Of a stretch of 64,000 nt of DNA, positions 29,145 to 38,790 are shown one piece after another. Positions within the stretch are counted from its first letter, which is position 1; every line of letters starts with the position of its first letter. Source of the stretch: Mesorhizobium amorphae CCNWGS0123 (GTDB lineage Bacteria > Pseudomonadota > Alphaproteobacteria > Rhizobiales > Rhizobiaceae). The notes below the pieces were generated by a model. The model did no database searches. It was not told where the DNA came from and saw only the letters and a list, made by a program, of their open reading frames with translations. Where the stretch lies: assembly GCF_001686985.1 (NCBI RefSeq), contig NZ_CP015318.1, positions 2,664,001-2,728,000 on the forward strand. The letters run 5' to 3'. Both the position numbers and the translations under genes were made by a program.

Positions 29145-30692
29145 ATGGCTGACGACAAGAGCATTTTCATCGGCGCCAGCCGCAAGCCCGATGACAGCTA
29201 CCAGCGCGCCGAGCAGCTCCTGCTGCAATACGGCAATCGCCATGGCCTGATCACCGGCGCTACCGGCACCGGCAAGACGGTCAGCCTGCAGATCCTGGCC
29301 GAAGGCTTTTCCAATGCCGGCGTGCCGGTGTTCTGCGCCGATATCAAGGGCGACCTGTCGGGCATCGCCATGATGGGCACGGCGCAGGATTTCCTCGTCA
29401 AGCGGGCCGAGCAGATCAAGCTCGATCCCTACGACTTCCAGGAATTCCCAGTCATCTTCTGGGACCTGTTCGGCGAGCAGGGCCACCCGATCCGCGCCAC
29501 CATATCTGAAATGGGGCCGTTGCTTCTGTCGCGGCTGATGAACCTTTCCGAGGCGCAGGAGGGCATCATGAACATCGCCTTCCGCATCGCCGACGAGGAA
29601 GGCCTGCTGCTGCTCGACCTCAAGGACCTGCAGGCGCTGCTTGCCAACATCGCCGAGCGCGCCGAGGAGATCAGCTCCCGCTACGGCAATGTGACCAAGC
29701 CTTCGGTCGGCGCCATCCAGCGCACGCTGCTGGTGCTGGAGCAGCAGGGCGCGGCGCATTTCTTCGGCGAGCCGGCGCTGCACATCGCCGACATCATGCG
29801 CACCACACGCGACGGGCGCGGCGCCATCAGCGTGCTGGCCGCCAACAAGCTGATGATGAACCCCAGGCTCTACGCCACCTTCCTGCTTTGGCTGATGTCG
29901 GAACTGTTCGAGGAACTGCCCGAAGTCGGCGATCCCGAGAGGCCGAAGCTGGTCTTCTTCTTCGACGAGGCACATCTCCTGTTCGAAGATGCGCCGAAGG
30001 TGCTGGTCGACCGGGTCGAGCAGGTGGTGCGCCTGATCCGCTCGAAGGGCGTCGGCGTCTATTTCGTCACCCAGAACCCGCTCGATATCCCCGAAACCGT
30101 ACTCGCCCAGCTCGGCAACCGCGTCCAGCACGCGCTGCGCGCCTATACGCCGCGCGAGCAGAAAGCGGTCAGGACCGCCGCTGACACGTTCCGCCCCAAT
30201 CCCGATTTCGACTGCGCCACGGCGATCACCCAGCTCGGCACCGGCGAGGCGCTGGTCTCGACGCTGGAAACCAAGGGCGTGCCGTCCATGGTGCAACGGA
30301 CTCTGGTCCGGCCACCATCGTCCAGGCTCGGGCCGATCACACCGGACGAGCGCCGCCAACTGATCGCCGAGAGCCCGGTCTCCGGCCGGTACGACCACAC
30401 CGTCGATCGCGAATCGGCCTTCGAGATGCTGCAGAAGAAGGCCAAGGACGCGCAGGAGGCGGAAGAACAGGCGCAGCAGGCCGACAGCGGCCGCTCGCGC
30501 TGGACCATTCCCGGCTTCGGCAATGACGATCCCGCGCCGCAGTCAGGCGGCCGGCGCGCGCCGGCGCCACGGCCGTCCGACCGCCAGACCGTGGCGGAAG
30601 CCGCGATCAAATCGGTGGTGCGCTCGGTGGGATCGTCGGTCGGGCGGGCGATCGTGCGCGGGATTCTAGGGAGCCTCGCGCGGGGGCGCTGA
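29145..30692 (+). CDS. HerA/DUF853-like ATPase
   Basis: A 515-residue FtsK-HerA superfamily P-loop ATPase of the YjgR/DUF853 group. Walker A is [13 protein letters not shown], with [11 protein letters not shown], Walker [15 protein letters not shown], and a sensor-type [15 protein letters not shown], ending in a basic Gly-Arg-rich tail. The start at the second Met ([10 protein letters not shown]) has GGAG upstream. DUF853 proteins are widespread housekeeping ATPases of unclear function; no nuclease or SIR2 partner is adjacent, so no defence role is inferred. Confidence 0.87.
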   Translation: MADDKSIFIGASRKPDDSYQRAEQLLLQYGNRHGLITGATGTGKTVSLQILAEGFSNAGVPVFCADIKGDLSGIAMMGTAQDFLVKRAEQIKLDPYDFQEFPVIFWDLFGEQGHPIRATISEMGPLLLSRLMNLSEAQEGIMNIAFRIADEEGLLLLDLKDLQALLANIAERAEEISSRYGNVTKPSVGAIQRTLLVLEQQGAAHFFGEPALHIADIMRTTRDGRGAISVLAANKLMMNPRLYATFLLWLMSELFEELPEVGDPERPKLVFFFDEAHLLFEDAPKVLVDRVEQVVRLIRSKGVGVYFVTQNPLDIPETVLAQLGNRVQHALRAYTPREQKAVRTAADTFRPNPDFDCATAITQLGTGEALVSTLETKGVPSMVQRTLVRPPSSRLGPITPDERRQLIAESPVSGRYDHTVDRESAFEMLQKKAKDAQEAEEQAQQADSGRSRWTIPGFGNDDPAPQSGGRRAPAPRPSDRQTVAEAAIKSVVRSVGSSVGRAIVRGILGSLARGR

Positions 30693-30743
30693 ACAGCATC
30701 GACCTAAAGCCCGCATATCGATCGGGATCGGCATTGAATTGAA

Positions 30744-31789
30744 CTACTTGGGCACGGTGTAGAACTCGTGGGTGTTCATCTGAGCATTGATCCCAGGCAT
30801 GCCGTCGGACTGGAAGGAGCCACCGGCGACATGGAACTCGTTGCCAATGAAACCGGCTACGAAGCCGTGGCGGGCAATCTGCATATGCGGTAGGGTCTGC
30901 CACGTGTCGGTTGCGGGATCGTAGGCCTCGAAGGCCCAGAACGTGCGCTTGCCCGCCGGGTCCTGGTACTCGCCGCCCGTCACATAGATCTTTCCACCAT
31001 AGGCGCTGCCCGACACCCCGCCCCGCGGCGTGGGGGAACGGCCCTTGTAGGTCCAGGAATCGGATTTGGGATCGTACTCCTCGACCAGATCGGTGACGTC
31101 GCTCTTGGTCACGAAGGGCAGACCAATTCGACCGTCAATCGCATAAATTTTTCCACCGACAGCAGCGGCGAGAAAGTGATTGCGGCCGGTCTGCATGGGA
31201 GCCCGGCTTGTCCAAGTGCTGGATGCGGGGTCGTAGACCTCGACAGTCCTGCCGACGATGTTGGGAACGTCGGCCCAAAGGGGCTCCTTCATGTCACGGC
31301 CATGCTCATGGGCATGCGCGCCGCCGACGACGTAGATTTTTCCGTCGAGCACCACAGCCGCTGCCGCTCCGCGGGCAGTTGGCATAGGTGGAAGCCTGAC
31401 CAGCCGTCGGTCTTCGGATCGTAGACAAAAGCATCAGCTGTCGGTTGCCATTCTTTGGTGCCCGGCTCTCCGACGAAACCGCCGAACACATACACTTTGC
31501 CGTCGTAAGCTACAGTTGCAGTATGATGGGCCGGCTCGGGCATTGCCACTCTCTTCGACCAGGCCTTCGTATTTTCGTCATACATCACGACCGTGCCGAC
31601 GGGCATAACCTCCGGCACGTCGATGCCGCCAATGACGAACCACTGATTGCCAACCACAGCGCTGGAATTCTCGCTCTGAGGCTCAGGCATCGGCGTTCCC
31701 ATCTGCCATGTACCATCCTGGGCGAACGCTGGCGCAAGATTGAGTGCCAGACTTATCATCGCAGCGGAAACCAGCAATTTCGTCTTCAT
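30744..31789 (-). pseudogene. Exported Kelch-repeat protein with one frameshift
   Basis: From MKTKLLVSAAMISLAL, a signal peptide cleaved near AFA-Q, an AGGAG site lies just ahead. Kelch repeats then run (SSAVVGNQWFVIGGID, HHTATVAYDGKVYVFGGF, DAFVYDPKTDGWS) until about 31391-31398, where the frame breaks. The next repeats continue one frame over, beginning PTARGAAAAVVLDGKIYVVGG and ending with NEFHVAGGSF. Restoring one base near TCAGG/CTTCC would join the halves into one beta-propeller of about 345 residues. The break is either a real inactivating mutation or a sequencing error; both halves remain free of stops, suggesting it is recent or artefactual. Confidence 0.8.
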
Positions 31790-32056
31790 AGGAAGCTCCT
31801 TGGTTGCGGTTAGGCGCCGACCCGGAGTTGCCTGAACGCCTTCGTCTCGCAACAGGAGGTAGCTGAACGTATGAACAGGTAGAATTATCGATTGCGGAAT
31901 GGGCTCTTTGGGTCCGCCGAACAATGTGATGCTCAACCTTGCTATTCCGAAGCGGCCTTGGCAGAGCTTCGGCCGCGACGCCGCGCCGGTCAGGAAATTG
32001 AAGTTTGAGCACTTGCCGAAACGTCAATCGACCGCACGCCCCAGCGAGGAGGACAA

Positions 32057-32992
32057 ATGCACAAGCCAGAACTGCGGGAGCTCATCGCCTTCGCGGAGGC
32101 CGCTCGGCAATTGAACTTTACCAGGGCCGCCGCCGCACTGGGGGTGTCGCTACCCAGCTTCAGCCAAACGCTGAGGGGTCTGGAAGAGAAGCTCGGCGTG
32201 AGACTGCTCACACGAACCACCCGTAGCGTGTCGCTGACCGCGGCGGGCGAAGAGCTTCTCACCAACATAGTCCCGATATTGAGCGGACTGGACAGTGTCC
32301 TCGACGGATTGAACAAGTTCCGTAGCGCTACGGGCGGGAAACTGAGAATTCTGGGTTCACGGACGGCAACAACTGTCCTGATAGCCCCTCTTATCGGCCG
32401 CTTCCTTGCAAGGCACCCCGAAATTGAGTTCGAAATCCTTGTCGAGGATCTTCACCTTGATCTGGTGGAACACCGCATCGACGCGGGCATTCAGGTCGGA
32501 GAACGCATCGAGAAGGATATGATCGCCGTCCGGATCGCCGAACCTTTCAACGAACTTCTCTTCGCTGCGAAAGACTACCTGATGGCTCATGGCGAGCCCA
32601 GCGCGCCGGGCGCGCTGGTGGATCACCGGTGCGTTCGCCTTCGATCCCCGTGGGACGGCACGATCCAGCCCTGGACCCTGCACAAGGGGGATGAGAAGGC
32701 CGAACCCGTCACCGGCACGCATGTCGTGGCCAACGATCTTCGTGCGGTTGCCAGTGCAATTGCCGGAGGCGCAGGAATCGGCCTGGTGCCGGCCGTTCTT
32801 CTGCAGGAGGAGCTGCGATCGGGACGCGTCGTGACTGTCCTCGAGGGGTGGGGTTCCCCGATCTCCGGGATTTACTTGTACTATCCCAGCCGCCGACAGA
32901 TACCTGCAGCCCTTGCTGCCTTCATAGCGTTCATGAAGCAGAATCGACCCGCGCTACATGTACCTGCAAAGAGAAAGCCGCAGGCGCAGTAG
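32057..32992 (+). CDS. LysR family transcriptional regulator
   Basis: A 311-residue LysR protein with a GAGGAGG ribosome site. The HTH reads AFAEAARQLNFTRAAAALGVSLPSFSQTLRGLEEKLGVRL, the effector domain begins GKLRILGSRTATT, and GAGIGLVPAVLLQEELRSG closes it. It diverges from the Kelch gene across about 270 bases and is convergent with the exported-protein gene at 33051. It probably controls the Kelch gene and possibly the neighbouring exported proteins; effector unknown. Confidence 0.9.
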   Translation: MHKPELRELIAFAEAARQLNFTRAAAALGVSLPSFSQTLRGLEEKLGVRLLTRTTRSVSLTAAGEELLTNIVPILSGLDSVLDGLNKFRSATGGKLRILGSRTATTVLIAPLIGRFLARHPEIEFEILVEDLHLDLVEHRIDAGIQVGERIEKDMIAVRIAEPFNELLFAAKDYLMAHGEPSAPGALVDHRCVRLRSPWDGTIQPWTLHKGDEKAEPVTGTHVVANDLRAVASAIAGGAGIGLVPAVLLQEELRSGRVVTVLEGWGSPISGIYLYYPSRRQIPAALAAFIAFMKQNRPALHVPAKRKPQAQ

Positions 32993-33050
32993 AAACTTTG
33001 GAGAGCAGCGGCAACCTGTTGGGTGGCCGCCGCCCCAAAGAAAGCGGAGT

Positions 33051-33818
33051 TCAGGGTTGCGGAACGAGGATGTCGCGGGAATAGACAGGCAACGATACGA
33101 CCGAGACAAGGCTCTCGCTGCCGTCGAAGATCGCGGTCAACTTTCCGCCTTCGGCCTTCAAGGACAGGCTGCGGAGATGGTTTGCGTCGCCGGACTTCAC
33201 AACGTCAGTCGCCTCCTTGTAGCGATAGATGCGCGAGAATTCCGGCTTGAGTTGCGAGTAGACGTGACTGTCGCCCTTCTCCAGGGTCATCGGGCCACGT
33301 TCGAATTCCGTTTGCAGTGAAACCTTCTCACCGCCGCCTTCGAAGTTCCAGTTCTCGCTCACCGTCGTCGGGCTCGAGTTATAATGAACCCCACGATTGA
33401 CGTCGTCTTTGGCCGTTTCGGCAATGCCGTAAGGACCGGCTCCACCGCGCGAAAGGCCATCGAACAACATCAGCACGCTCTCGCTGCTTCCCGTCTTGTG
33501 AACCGGGATGCCGAAAAGCACGTAGCGGTACGGAGCCCCGACTGTACCCTTGGGATCCACCGCATAAAGCTGATCCACAAATTCAATCTGGAGGTTGGCG
33601 CCAGCGGAAGGTGCTGTTGTAAACGGGCTGAGCTCCCAGCCCAATGGCAGGAACTTGGAGAGCGCAGCCGTCGAAGCCTTGTAGTAGAGAACCGTGCGGA
33701 CATCGGAATTGCTTCCGCTGTAGAGCTCGGCGGCGTTTGCGAGCGAGGGCAATGCAAGCGCAATGGTGAGCGCGGCGGCCGCGGCAAGACGGTTGCCCAG
33801 CGATTTGAGATGCATCAT
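33051..33818 (-). CDS. Exported protein of unknown function
   Basis: About 255 residues from MMHLKSLGNRL, with AAAGGAACC upstream. A signal peptide (LAAAAALTIALALPSLANA) is followed by a mature domain beginning AELYSGSNSDVRTVLYY. Segments such as STAALSKFLPLGWELSP and YRYVLFGIPVHKTGSSESV have the flavour of acetoacetate-decarboxylase-like beta folds, in which a P-x-G element and a later beta-strand pattern recur, but the resemblance is weak and the catalytic Lys environment could not be placed. It precedes no obvious operon partner except the GlcG-like gene 56 bases upstream on the same strand. Confidence 0.7.
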   Translation of the reverse strand: MMHLKSLGNRLAAAAALTIALALPSLANAAELYSGSNSDVRTVLYYKASTAALSKFLPLGWELSPFTTAPSAGANLQIEFVDQLYAVDPKGTVGAPYRYVLFGIPVHKTGSSESVLMLFDGLSRGGAGPYGIAETAKDDVNRGVHYNSSPTTVSENWNFEGGGEKVSLQTEFERGPMTLEKGDSHVYSQLKPEFSRIYRYKEATDVVKSGDANHLRSLSLKAEGGKLTAIFDGSESLVSVVSLPVYSRDILVPQP

Positions 33819-33874
33819 GTCAATGGTTCCTTTGAAGTGCGGCAGCTCCGTCCGGAGCCGTCGCTGAACGAGGA

Positions 33875-34357
33875 TCAAAAGCCGGCAAGGCCGGCCTTGG
33901 CGCACTGCTCGTCCTGCGCGCCCGTGCCGCCACTGGCCGAGATCGCACCGACGATCTTGCCGTCCTTCATGACCGGAATGCCGCCAGGCGCTGCGATGAC
34001 GTGATCCATGTTCAGCATGAAAGGACCCATCTTGGCCGTGACGTCGAAGAAGTCGCGTGTCGGACGCTTGTAGACGGCTGCCGAAGTTGCTTTGTCCAAG
34101 GCGATCTGGGCGCTCGCCACCTCGGTGTTATCTGCCTTTTCGTAGTAGACCAGGGCGCCGTGCGTATCGACGACGGCGATGGCCATGAGCCACTTGTTGG
34201 CTGCGCATTCCTTGACAGCGCCGGCGGCAACCTGCTTGGCCTCCGACAGGGTGATATCGGGACCATAAACATCAGCGTCGCTGGCAAATGCTAAGGTGGT
34301 AACCGAGAGAAAGCCAATGGCTGCTGCTGCGGCCGCGGCCGATTTTGACATAGACAT
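33875..34357 (-). CDS. Exported GlcG/HbpS (DUF336) family protein
   Basis: A 160-residue protein with a signal peptide (basic start, AAAAAAAIGFLSV, cleavage near AFA-S) and the HbpS/GlcG domain: ITLSEAKQVAAGAVKECAAN, AIAVVDTHGALVYYEKAD, KATSAAVYKRPT, and GGIPVMKDGKIVGAISASGG. Members bind heme or serve as accessory proteins in oxidative catabolic clusters; the exact role is uncertain. An AAAGG site is upstream. It leads the two-gene unit with the unknown exported protein at 33051. Confidence 0.85.
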   Translation of the reverse strand: MSMSKSAAAAAAAIGFLSVTTLAFASDADVYGPDITLSEAKQVAAGAVKECAANKWLMAIAVVDTHGALVYYEKADNTEVASAQIALDKATSAAVYKRPTRDFFDVTAKMGPFMLNMDHVIAAPGGIPVMKDGKIVGAISASGGTGAQDEQCAKAGLAGF

Positions 34358-34825
34358 AGTTGAACCTTTCGTTGGTCATGCGACCTTGTTTCGTCGAGAC
34401 GAAGCGAAGGTCGTTGCCGCTTCACGAGAAGACCTGACGGGCGCTCATCGATCATTGGTAGATTTGAATGCCGTTGGTCACTGGACGTGGATATTCCTGG
34501 CCGTTCCGCGAATGAATGACGACTTCCGAAATGGAGTATTTGGGGATCTGGAAGAATGGGTTTGCACGGACAATGACGCGGTCGATAGGCGGCACACGAA
34601 CGCGATGAATTGCGCCCAACGCAAGCCGCCTGGTGTGCAACGGTTAAGCCGCCGTTATTCAACCGAGTTATGATGCTGCCCCTAAACTCTGAATTGGACG
34701 GGGTTGGCCATCTCGGCGACGGTACGCCCGCAACAGCCGGGCCGAGGCGTGCAGAGCTTCGGCGAGTGTGCAGCGAGGCGGAAGTCAGCTGCAGTGCCCC
34801 GACAAACGCAAACAGAGGTCCGAAA
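34358..34825. other. Intergenic region between GlcG-like and hydrolase genes
   Basis: About 470 bases without a supported gene. It contains a minus-strand frame of 62 codons (34452-34640; ...PPIDRVIVRANPFFQIPKY) that has protein-like composition but no ribosome site and no family I recognise. It also holds the motif CTAAACTCTGAATTGGACG at 34682-34700, matched upstream of the RraA operon. Otherwise only AT-rich promoter-like sequence is seen. Confidence 0.4.
34682..34700 (+). promoter_or_regulatory. Shared motif upstream of the metallo-hydrolase gene
   Basis: CTAAACTCTGAATTGGACG, 126 bases before the hydrolase start. A near-identical copy with one base fewer lies at 36911-36928, 112 bases before the RraA-family gene. 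The LysR gene between the two operons is the obvious candidate binder. Inference from two copies only. Confidence 0.4.
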
Positions 34826-35857
34826 ATGGTCGCTCCCCGGATACCGCTCGATCGCTTGTTCGACGACACCAAAGGCTCTGTCCAGCTGCCCAGCGGCGAC
34901 GCCGTCAATCCTACCCGCCGCGCCTTTTTAGCAGCTGGTTGTCTTTGCCTGGCCTGCGGTTTTGCGACGCCCCTGCTCGCAGATGCGCCCATGGTGAAAA
35001 GCCAGGCACCCGGGTTCTATCGGCTGGCGGTCGGTGATTTTGAGCTAACGGCGTTATCCGACGGCAGCAATATGCTGCCCGCTACGAAGTTGCTGCAGGG
35101 CGACCCGGCTCGGATCGAAGAAGCCCTGAAACGCAACTATCTCGGCGACCTCGTCGAAACCTCGCACAATTCCTTTCTCGTCAATACCGGAGCCAAACTG
35201 GTCTTGATCGACGCCGGTGCAGGCTCGCTATTGGGGCCAACGACGGGCCATCTGCTCGCCAATCTGCGCGCCTCGGGCTATCGGCCTGAGCAGGTCGACG
35301 AGCTTTACCTTACACATCTGCACACGGATCACGTTGGCGGTCTCATGATTGAGGGCCAGAGGGCCTTTCCCAATGCCATCGTACGAGTCGAGAAGCGGGA
35401 CACCGATTACTGGCTGAGCGAGGACAATATGAGCGCTGCTCCGGCCGAGGCGAAGCGGTTCTTTCAGGCGGCGATGGCGTCGATCACGCCATATATGCGA
35501 GCCGGCAAGCTCGCCGTTTTCGAAGGCGACACCGATCTCGTGCCGGGTGTGCGCGCGCAAACAGCCTATGGCCACACGCCCGGACACACCATGTACGTGG
35601 TCGAGAGCAGGGGCGAGAAGGTAGTGCTGTGGGGCGATGTCGTGCATGTCGCCGCAGTGCAGTTCAAAGACCCTTCCGTCACAATCCAATACGATGCAGA
35701 TGCATCCGAGGCCGAACGCGTGCACGAGCTCGCATTCGCTGATGCGGCCGAAAACGGCTACATCGTGGGCGGTGCGCACATATCGTTTCCTGGGCTGGGC
35801 CATGTGCGACGCGACCCCGATAAAACCTACACATACTTGCCTCTAAATTACGGATAG
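34826..35857 (+). CDS. Exported MBL-fold metallo-hydrolase
   Basis: About 343 residues from MVAPRIPLDRLF, preceded by AGAGG. An internal twin-arginine-type signal follows a short polar extension (NPTRRAFLAAGCLCLACGF, cleavage near LLA-D). The hydrolase core has the zinc motif THLHTDHVGG, the second His in YGHTPGHTMY, Asp in WGDVVH and His late in GGAHISFPGLGH. Related proteins hydrolyse lactones or esters in the periplasm. The upstream in-frame Met codons have no ribosome site. It runs toward the LysR gene at 35934 and may share a regulator with the operon at 37040. Confidence 0.85.
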   Translation: MVAPRIPLDRLFDDTKGSVQLPSGDAVNPTRRAFLAAGCLCLACGFATPLLADAPMVKSQAPGFYRLAVGDFELTALSDGSNMLPATKLLQGDPARIEEALKRNYLGDLVETSHNSFLVNTGAKLVLIDAGAGSLLGPTTGHLLANLRASGYRPEQVDELYLTHLHTDHVGGLMIEGQRAFPNAIVRVEKRDTDYWLSEDNMSAAPAEAKRFFQAAMASITPYMRAGKLAVFEGDTDLVPGVRAQTAYGHTPGHTMYVVESRGEKVVLWGDVVHVAAVQFKDPSVTIQYDADASEAERVHELAFADAAENGYIVGGAHISFPGLGHVRRDPDKTYTYLPLNYG

Positions 35858-35933
35858 GGTGGTCTATCACCTCAAAGCGGAAGTGAATTCGCGCAAAAGA
35901 CCTCCTGGAGGCCCATCCCGCTCACAAGACAGC

Positions 35934-36881
35934 TTATGCGGGCCTGGCGGAGGCCGTTTCTCCAATCGGCGGGCCGTCGAACGGCGAACCGCAGACATCT
36001 CCCACCAGCGATCGAAACCATTGGTGGGCAGGGTGTGTGTGCAATCGTTCGTGCCAGATCAGCTTGTAGAGCAGTTTCTCCGTTTCGAACGGCAAGTCGC
36101 GCACCACCAGCTCGTGCTTGTCGGCAACGGCACGCCACGGTCCGCTGAAGAAGCCAAGCGGCACGCAGGTCAGAAGGTCGCTGCGTGAGACGATCCTCAG
36201 CGCGTCGGCAAAGTGATTGACGACCACGGCGATCGTCCTTGTCCGTCCGGTCAGGCCGAGCCATCCATCCACCAGTCCCAGCTCCAGGCCGGACGGGGTT
36301 ACCAAGACATGCGTCGCGGCGGTGAACTGATCCAGCGCCAGCCCGCCAGCAAATTCGTGCCCGCTGCGCATTGCGCAGACATAGCGATCCGTCCGCAGGC
36401 TTTGCACATGAACGTCTCTTGGCAGAGAGGCAAACATGCCAGCGGCGCAGTCAAGCGTACCGCGGTCGATCCCTTCCAGGGAGCTTTCATGGGTATGAAC
36501 CGCAAAGGAAACACGCGCGCGTGGGGACGCTGCCTGTAGCTTCAGCGTGATTGCGCTGACGCCTTCCATGGCAAGACTGTCGGTGACGGCAATTCGAAAA
36601 CTGGTCGCATCCGATGCGGGGTCGAAGTCGTCGGGCGCGAAAGAGGCGCGGATTGCCGTAAGCGAGCGATGCAGTTCGGGCCACATCGCGACCATGCGGG
36701 CCGTCGGCTGGACACCCGTCGCCGTCTTGAGGAAGAGCTGATCCTTCGTCAGCTTGCGGGCGCGACGCAACGCGTTGCTGACCGCCGGCTGGCTCATTGC
36801 CAGGCTCGCGGCCGCACGTGTCACGTTTCGTTCCAGCATGATGGCCTCGAGGACGGCGATCAGGTTCAAGTCGAGGCGCAC
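35934..36881 (-). CDS. LysR family transcriptional regulator (NodD-like group)
   Basis: About 315 residues. No ATG suits: I chose GTG at 36881 (VRLDLNLIAVLEAIM) with GGGTGA five bases upstream; another GTG three codons earlier is possible. The HTH is VLEAIMLERNVTRAAASLAMSQPAVSNALRRARK, of the NodD/NahR/LinR type, and the effector domain starts TSFRIAVTDSLAMEG. It diverges from the RraA-2-hydroxyacid dehydrogenase-SDR-MFS-RidA operon and is its likely activator. A duplicated motif lies on both sides of it. Confidence 0.82.
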   Translation of the reverse strand: MRLDLNLIAVLEAIMLERNVTRAAASLAMSQPAVSNALRRARKLTKDQLFLKTATGVQPTARMVAMWPELHRSLTAIRASFAPDDFDPASDATSFRIAVTDSLAMEGVSAITLKLQAASPRARVSFAVHTHESSLEGIDRGTLDCAAGMFASLPRDVHVQSLRTDRYVCAMRSGHEFAGGLALDQFTAATHVLVTPSGLELGLVDGWLGLTGRTRTIAVVVNHFADALRIVSRSDLLTCVPLGFFSGPWRAVADKHELVVRDLPFETEKLLYKLIWHERLHTHPAHQWFRSLVGDVCGSPFDGPPIGETASARPA

Positions 36882-36910
36882 GTTATTCACCCAGGAAATG
36901 ACGCTAGTGT

Positions 36911-36928
36911 CTAATTCTAAATTGGACG
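36911..36928 (+). promoter_or_regulatory. Shared motif in the LysR/RraA divergent promoter
   Basis: CTAATTCTAAATTGGACG, between the LysR gene and the 37040 operon, matches 34682-34700 in all but two or three positions. Its place in the divergent gap is where a LysR activation site is expected. Confidence 0.45.
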
Positions 36929-37039
36929 TGCTCGCCGCGGCAAGCAATCCTGTTTCGAACGAGCCGCCGAACACGTGCGAGTGACTGCGCGCGCCTCGCA
37001 ACCGGTGATAAAAGCTCCGTCCAAAATAGAGGATACGCC

Positions 37040-37786
37040 ATGAATGATCTCGCTTTCGCGGACGTGCTGCCGAAACTGACCGGCAAGATCAGCGCCGACC
37101 GCATCCGGCTGATGCGGACGCCGCGTCCGCCGAAGGAACTGATCGACGGGTTCAAGCGGATCGGCGACGCCACCAGCGTTGTTTCGGATATTTTGGATGA
37201 GCTCGGCATCACCGGCGCGATCGGCGCATCGCTTCTGAAGCCGACCCTGCCTTCAACGTCTATCGTCGGTCCAGCGCTGACGGTACGCAACATCCTGCAG
37301 CGCGAGCATGTCTACGAGACGGCGCGAAACCACGTCAATCGGATGGCGGAGTTCGAAGCCCACAATCTGGCACTGCCGGGCGACGTGGTGGTCATCGACG
37401 GCGTCGCCGGCGTTTCGAACATGGGCGGAATCTCGGCCCAGACGGGAAAAAGACAGGGGGAGGCAGGCGCTATCGTCTCCGGAGGCATTCGCGACCTCGG
37501 ACATTCGCGACGGGTCGGCTACCCGCTTTGGGCCACCGAGATCACGCCGGTCACCGGCAAATGGCGGATCGAAACCGTGGAGATCAATGGCGACATCCAG
37601 ATCGCCGGCGTCCGGGTTGCTCCCGGCGATATTGTGGTCGCGGACGAAACCGGCGTCTGCTTCATTCCGATCGCCCGGGCAGCCGAGGTCCTCGCAAAGG
37701 CGCTGAAGAAGTCAGCTTTTGAATGGGCGAAGTGCGAAGCAATCGACGCAGGCACCGCCGTCGCGGACCTGCCGGGCAATGCATAA
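37040..37786 (+). CDS. RraA/HMG-aldolase family protein
   Basis: A 248-residue RraA-like protein of the 4-hydroxy-4-methyl-2-oxoglutarate aldolase/oxaloacetate decarboxylase superfamily. The active-site loop is readable: GEAGAIVSGGIRDLGHSRR with the metal and substrate residues G-x-R-D, and VVVIDGVAGVSNMGG plus the C-terminal GDIVVADETGVCFIP. It would cleave a 4-hydroxy-2-oxo-dicarboxylate to pyruvate or decarboxylate oxaloacetate. It is the first gene of a tight operon. Confidence 0.82.
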   Translation: MNDLAFADVLPKLTGKISADRIRLMRTPRPPKELIDGFKRIGDATSVVSDILDELGITGAIGASLLKPTLPSTSIVGPALTVRNILQREHVYETARNHVNRMAEFEAHNLALPGDVVVIDGVAGVSNMGGISAQTGKRQGEAGAIVSGGIRDLGHSRRVGYPLWATEITPVTGKWRIETVEINGDIQIAGVRVAPGDIVVADETGVCFIPIARAAEVLAKALKKSAFEWAKCEAIDAGTAVADLPGNA

Positions 37787-37790
37787 AGCG

Positions 37791-38789
37791 ATGGATCATC
37801 CAGTGAAAAAGCTCCGCGTCGCCATCATCAACGATTACCAGGACGTGGTGCGGACTCTGGACTGTTTTTCCAGGCTGGAAGGCCATGAAATTACCGTCTG
37901 GACCGATATCGTTGACGACATCGAACTGCTGGCAAATCGTCTGTCCGATGCGGATGTGCTTGTGCTGATGCGCGAGCGCACCAGGATCGATGAAGATCTG
38001 CTCAGCCGCCTGCCCAATTTGAAGCTCATCAGCCAGAACGGCCACATCCCCCATATCGACCTGGCGGCGTGCGACCGGCATGGCGTCGTCGTTTCGTCCG
38101 CCCTCACGACGCGCCCGTCCTATTCGACGGTGGAGTTTACCTGGGGGCTGATCCTTGCGGCGATGCGCAACATTCCTTTCGAGAGCGCCTCGCTGCGGCA
38201 AGGCCATTGGCAGACGACCATCGGGCTGGGCCTGAGAGGCCGTGTCCTGGGCATCTATGGTTTCGGCCGGCTGGGCTCGATGGTGGCGCGCATCGGCAAG
38301 GCCTTCGGTATGGATGTTCTGGTTTGGGGCCGCGAGGGCTCGCTGGCTCGTGCCAGGTCCGAGGGGTTTGACACCGCCGCGGACAAGGACTCGCTGTTCA
38401 GCCTGTCGGATGTCCTCAGTTTGCATCTGCGGTTGAATGCCGAGACCGCCGGTGTGATTGGTCCTGACGACCTGGCCTTGATGAAGCCCACGGCCCTGCT
38501 TGTGAACACCAGCCGCGCCGAGCTGATCGAGCCGGGGGCTCTGGTGGCGGCGCTAAAGAATGGCCGCCCCGGCAAGGCGGCCGTCGACGTGTTCGAACGC
38601 GAGCCGCTCACCAATCCGGACGACGGCTTGCTCCGGCTCCCCAACGCACTATGCACGCCGCATCTCGGCTACGTCGAGCGCGACAATTACGAGTTCGCCT
38701 ACGGCAACGCGTTCGACCAGATCGTGGCGTTTGCCGAGGGAAGCCCGATCAACGTGCACAACGCCCACGGCGCAAAACAGGATCACTGA
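37791..38789 (+). CDS. D-2-hydroxyacid dehydrogenase family protein
   Basis: About 332 residues from [18 protein letters not shown] at 37779 or GTG at 37803 are alternatives, none with a strong ribosome site. The Rossmann motif is [17 protein letters not shown], with catalytic Arg in [10 protein letters not shown], Glu in DVFEREPL and His in CTPHLGY, so the triad is intact. It would interconvert a 2-keto acid and a 2-hydroxy acid with NAD(P)H. The start is four bases past the previous stop, and the next gene starts one base after this stop, so translation is closely linked. Confidence 0.85.
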   Translation: MDHPVKKLRVAIINDYQDVVRTLDCFSRLEGHEITVWTDIVDDIELLANRLSDADVLVLMRERTRIDEDLLSRLPNLKLISQNGHIPHIDLAACDRHGVVVSSALTTRPSYSTVEFTWGLILAAMRNIPFESASLRQGHWQTTIGLGLRGRVLGIYGFGRLGSMVARIGKAFGMDVLVWGREGSLARARSEGFDTAADKDSLFSLSDVLSLHLRLNAETAGVIGPDDLALMKPTALLVNTSRAELIEPGALVAALKNGRPGKAAVDVFEREPLTNPDDGLLRLPNALCTPHLGYVERDNYEFAYGNAFDQIVAFAEGSPINVHNAHGAKQDH

Positions 38790-38790
38790 A

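Noticed and set aside
29145..30692. HerA-like ATPase as part of a phage-defence system
   Set aside because: No SIR2, NurA or nuclease neighbour; DUF853 proteins are widespread housekeeping.
34452..34640. 62-codon minus-strand frame with protein-like wording
   Set aside because: No ribosome site and no family recognised; kept only as a remark in the intergenic entry.
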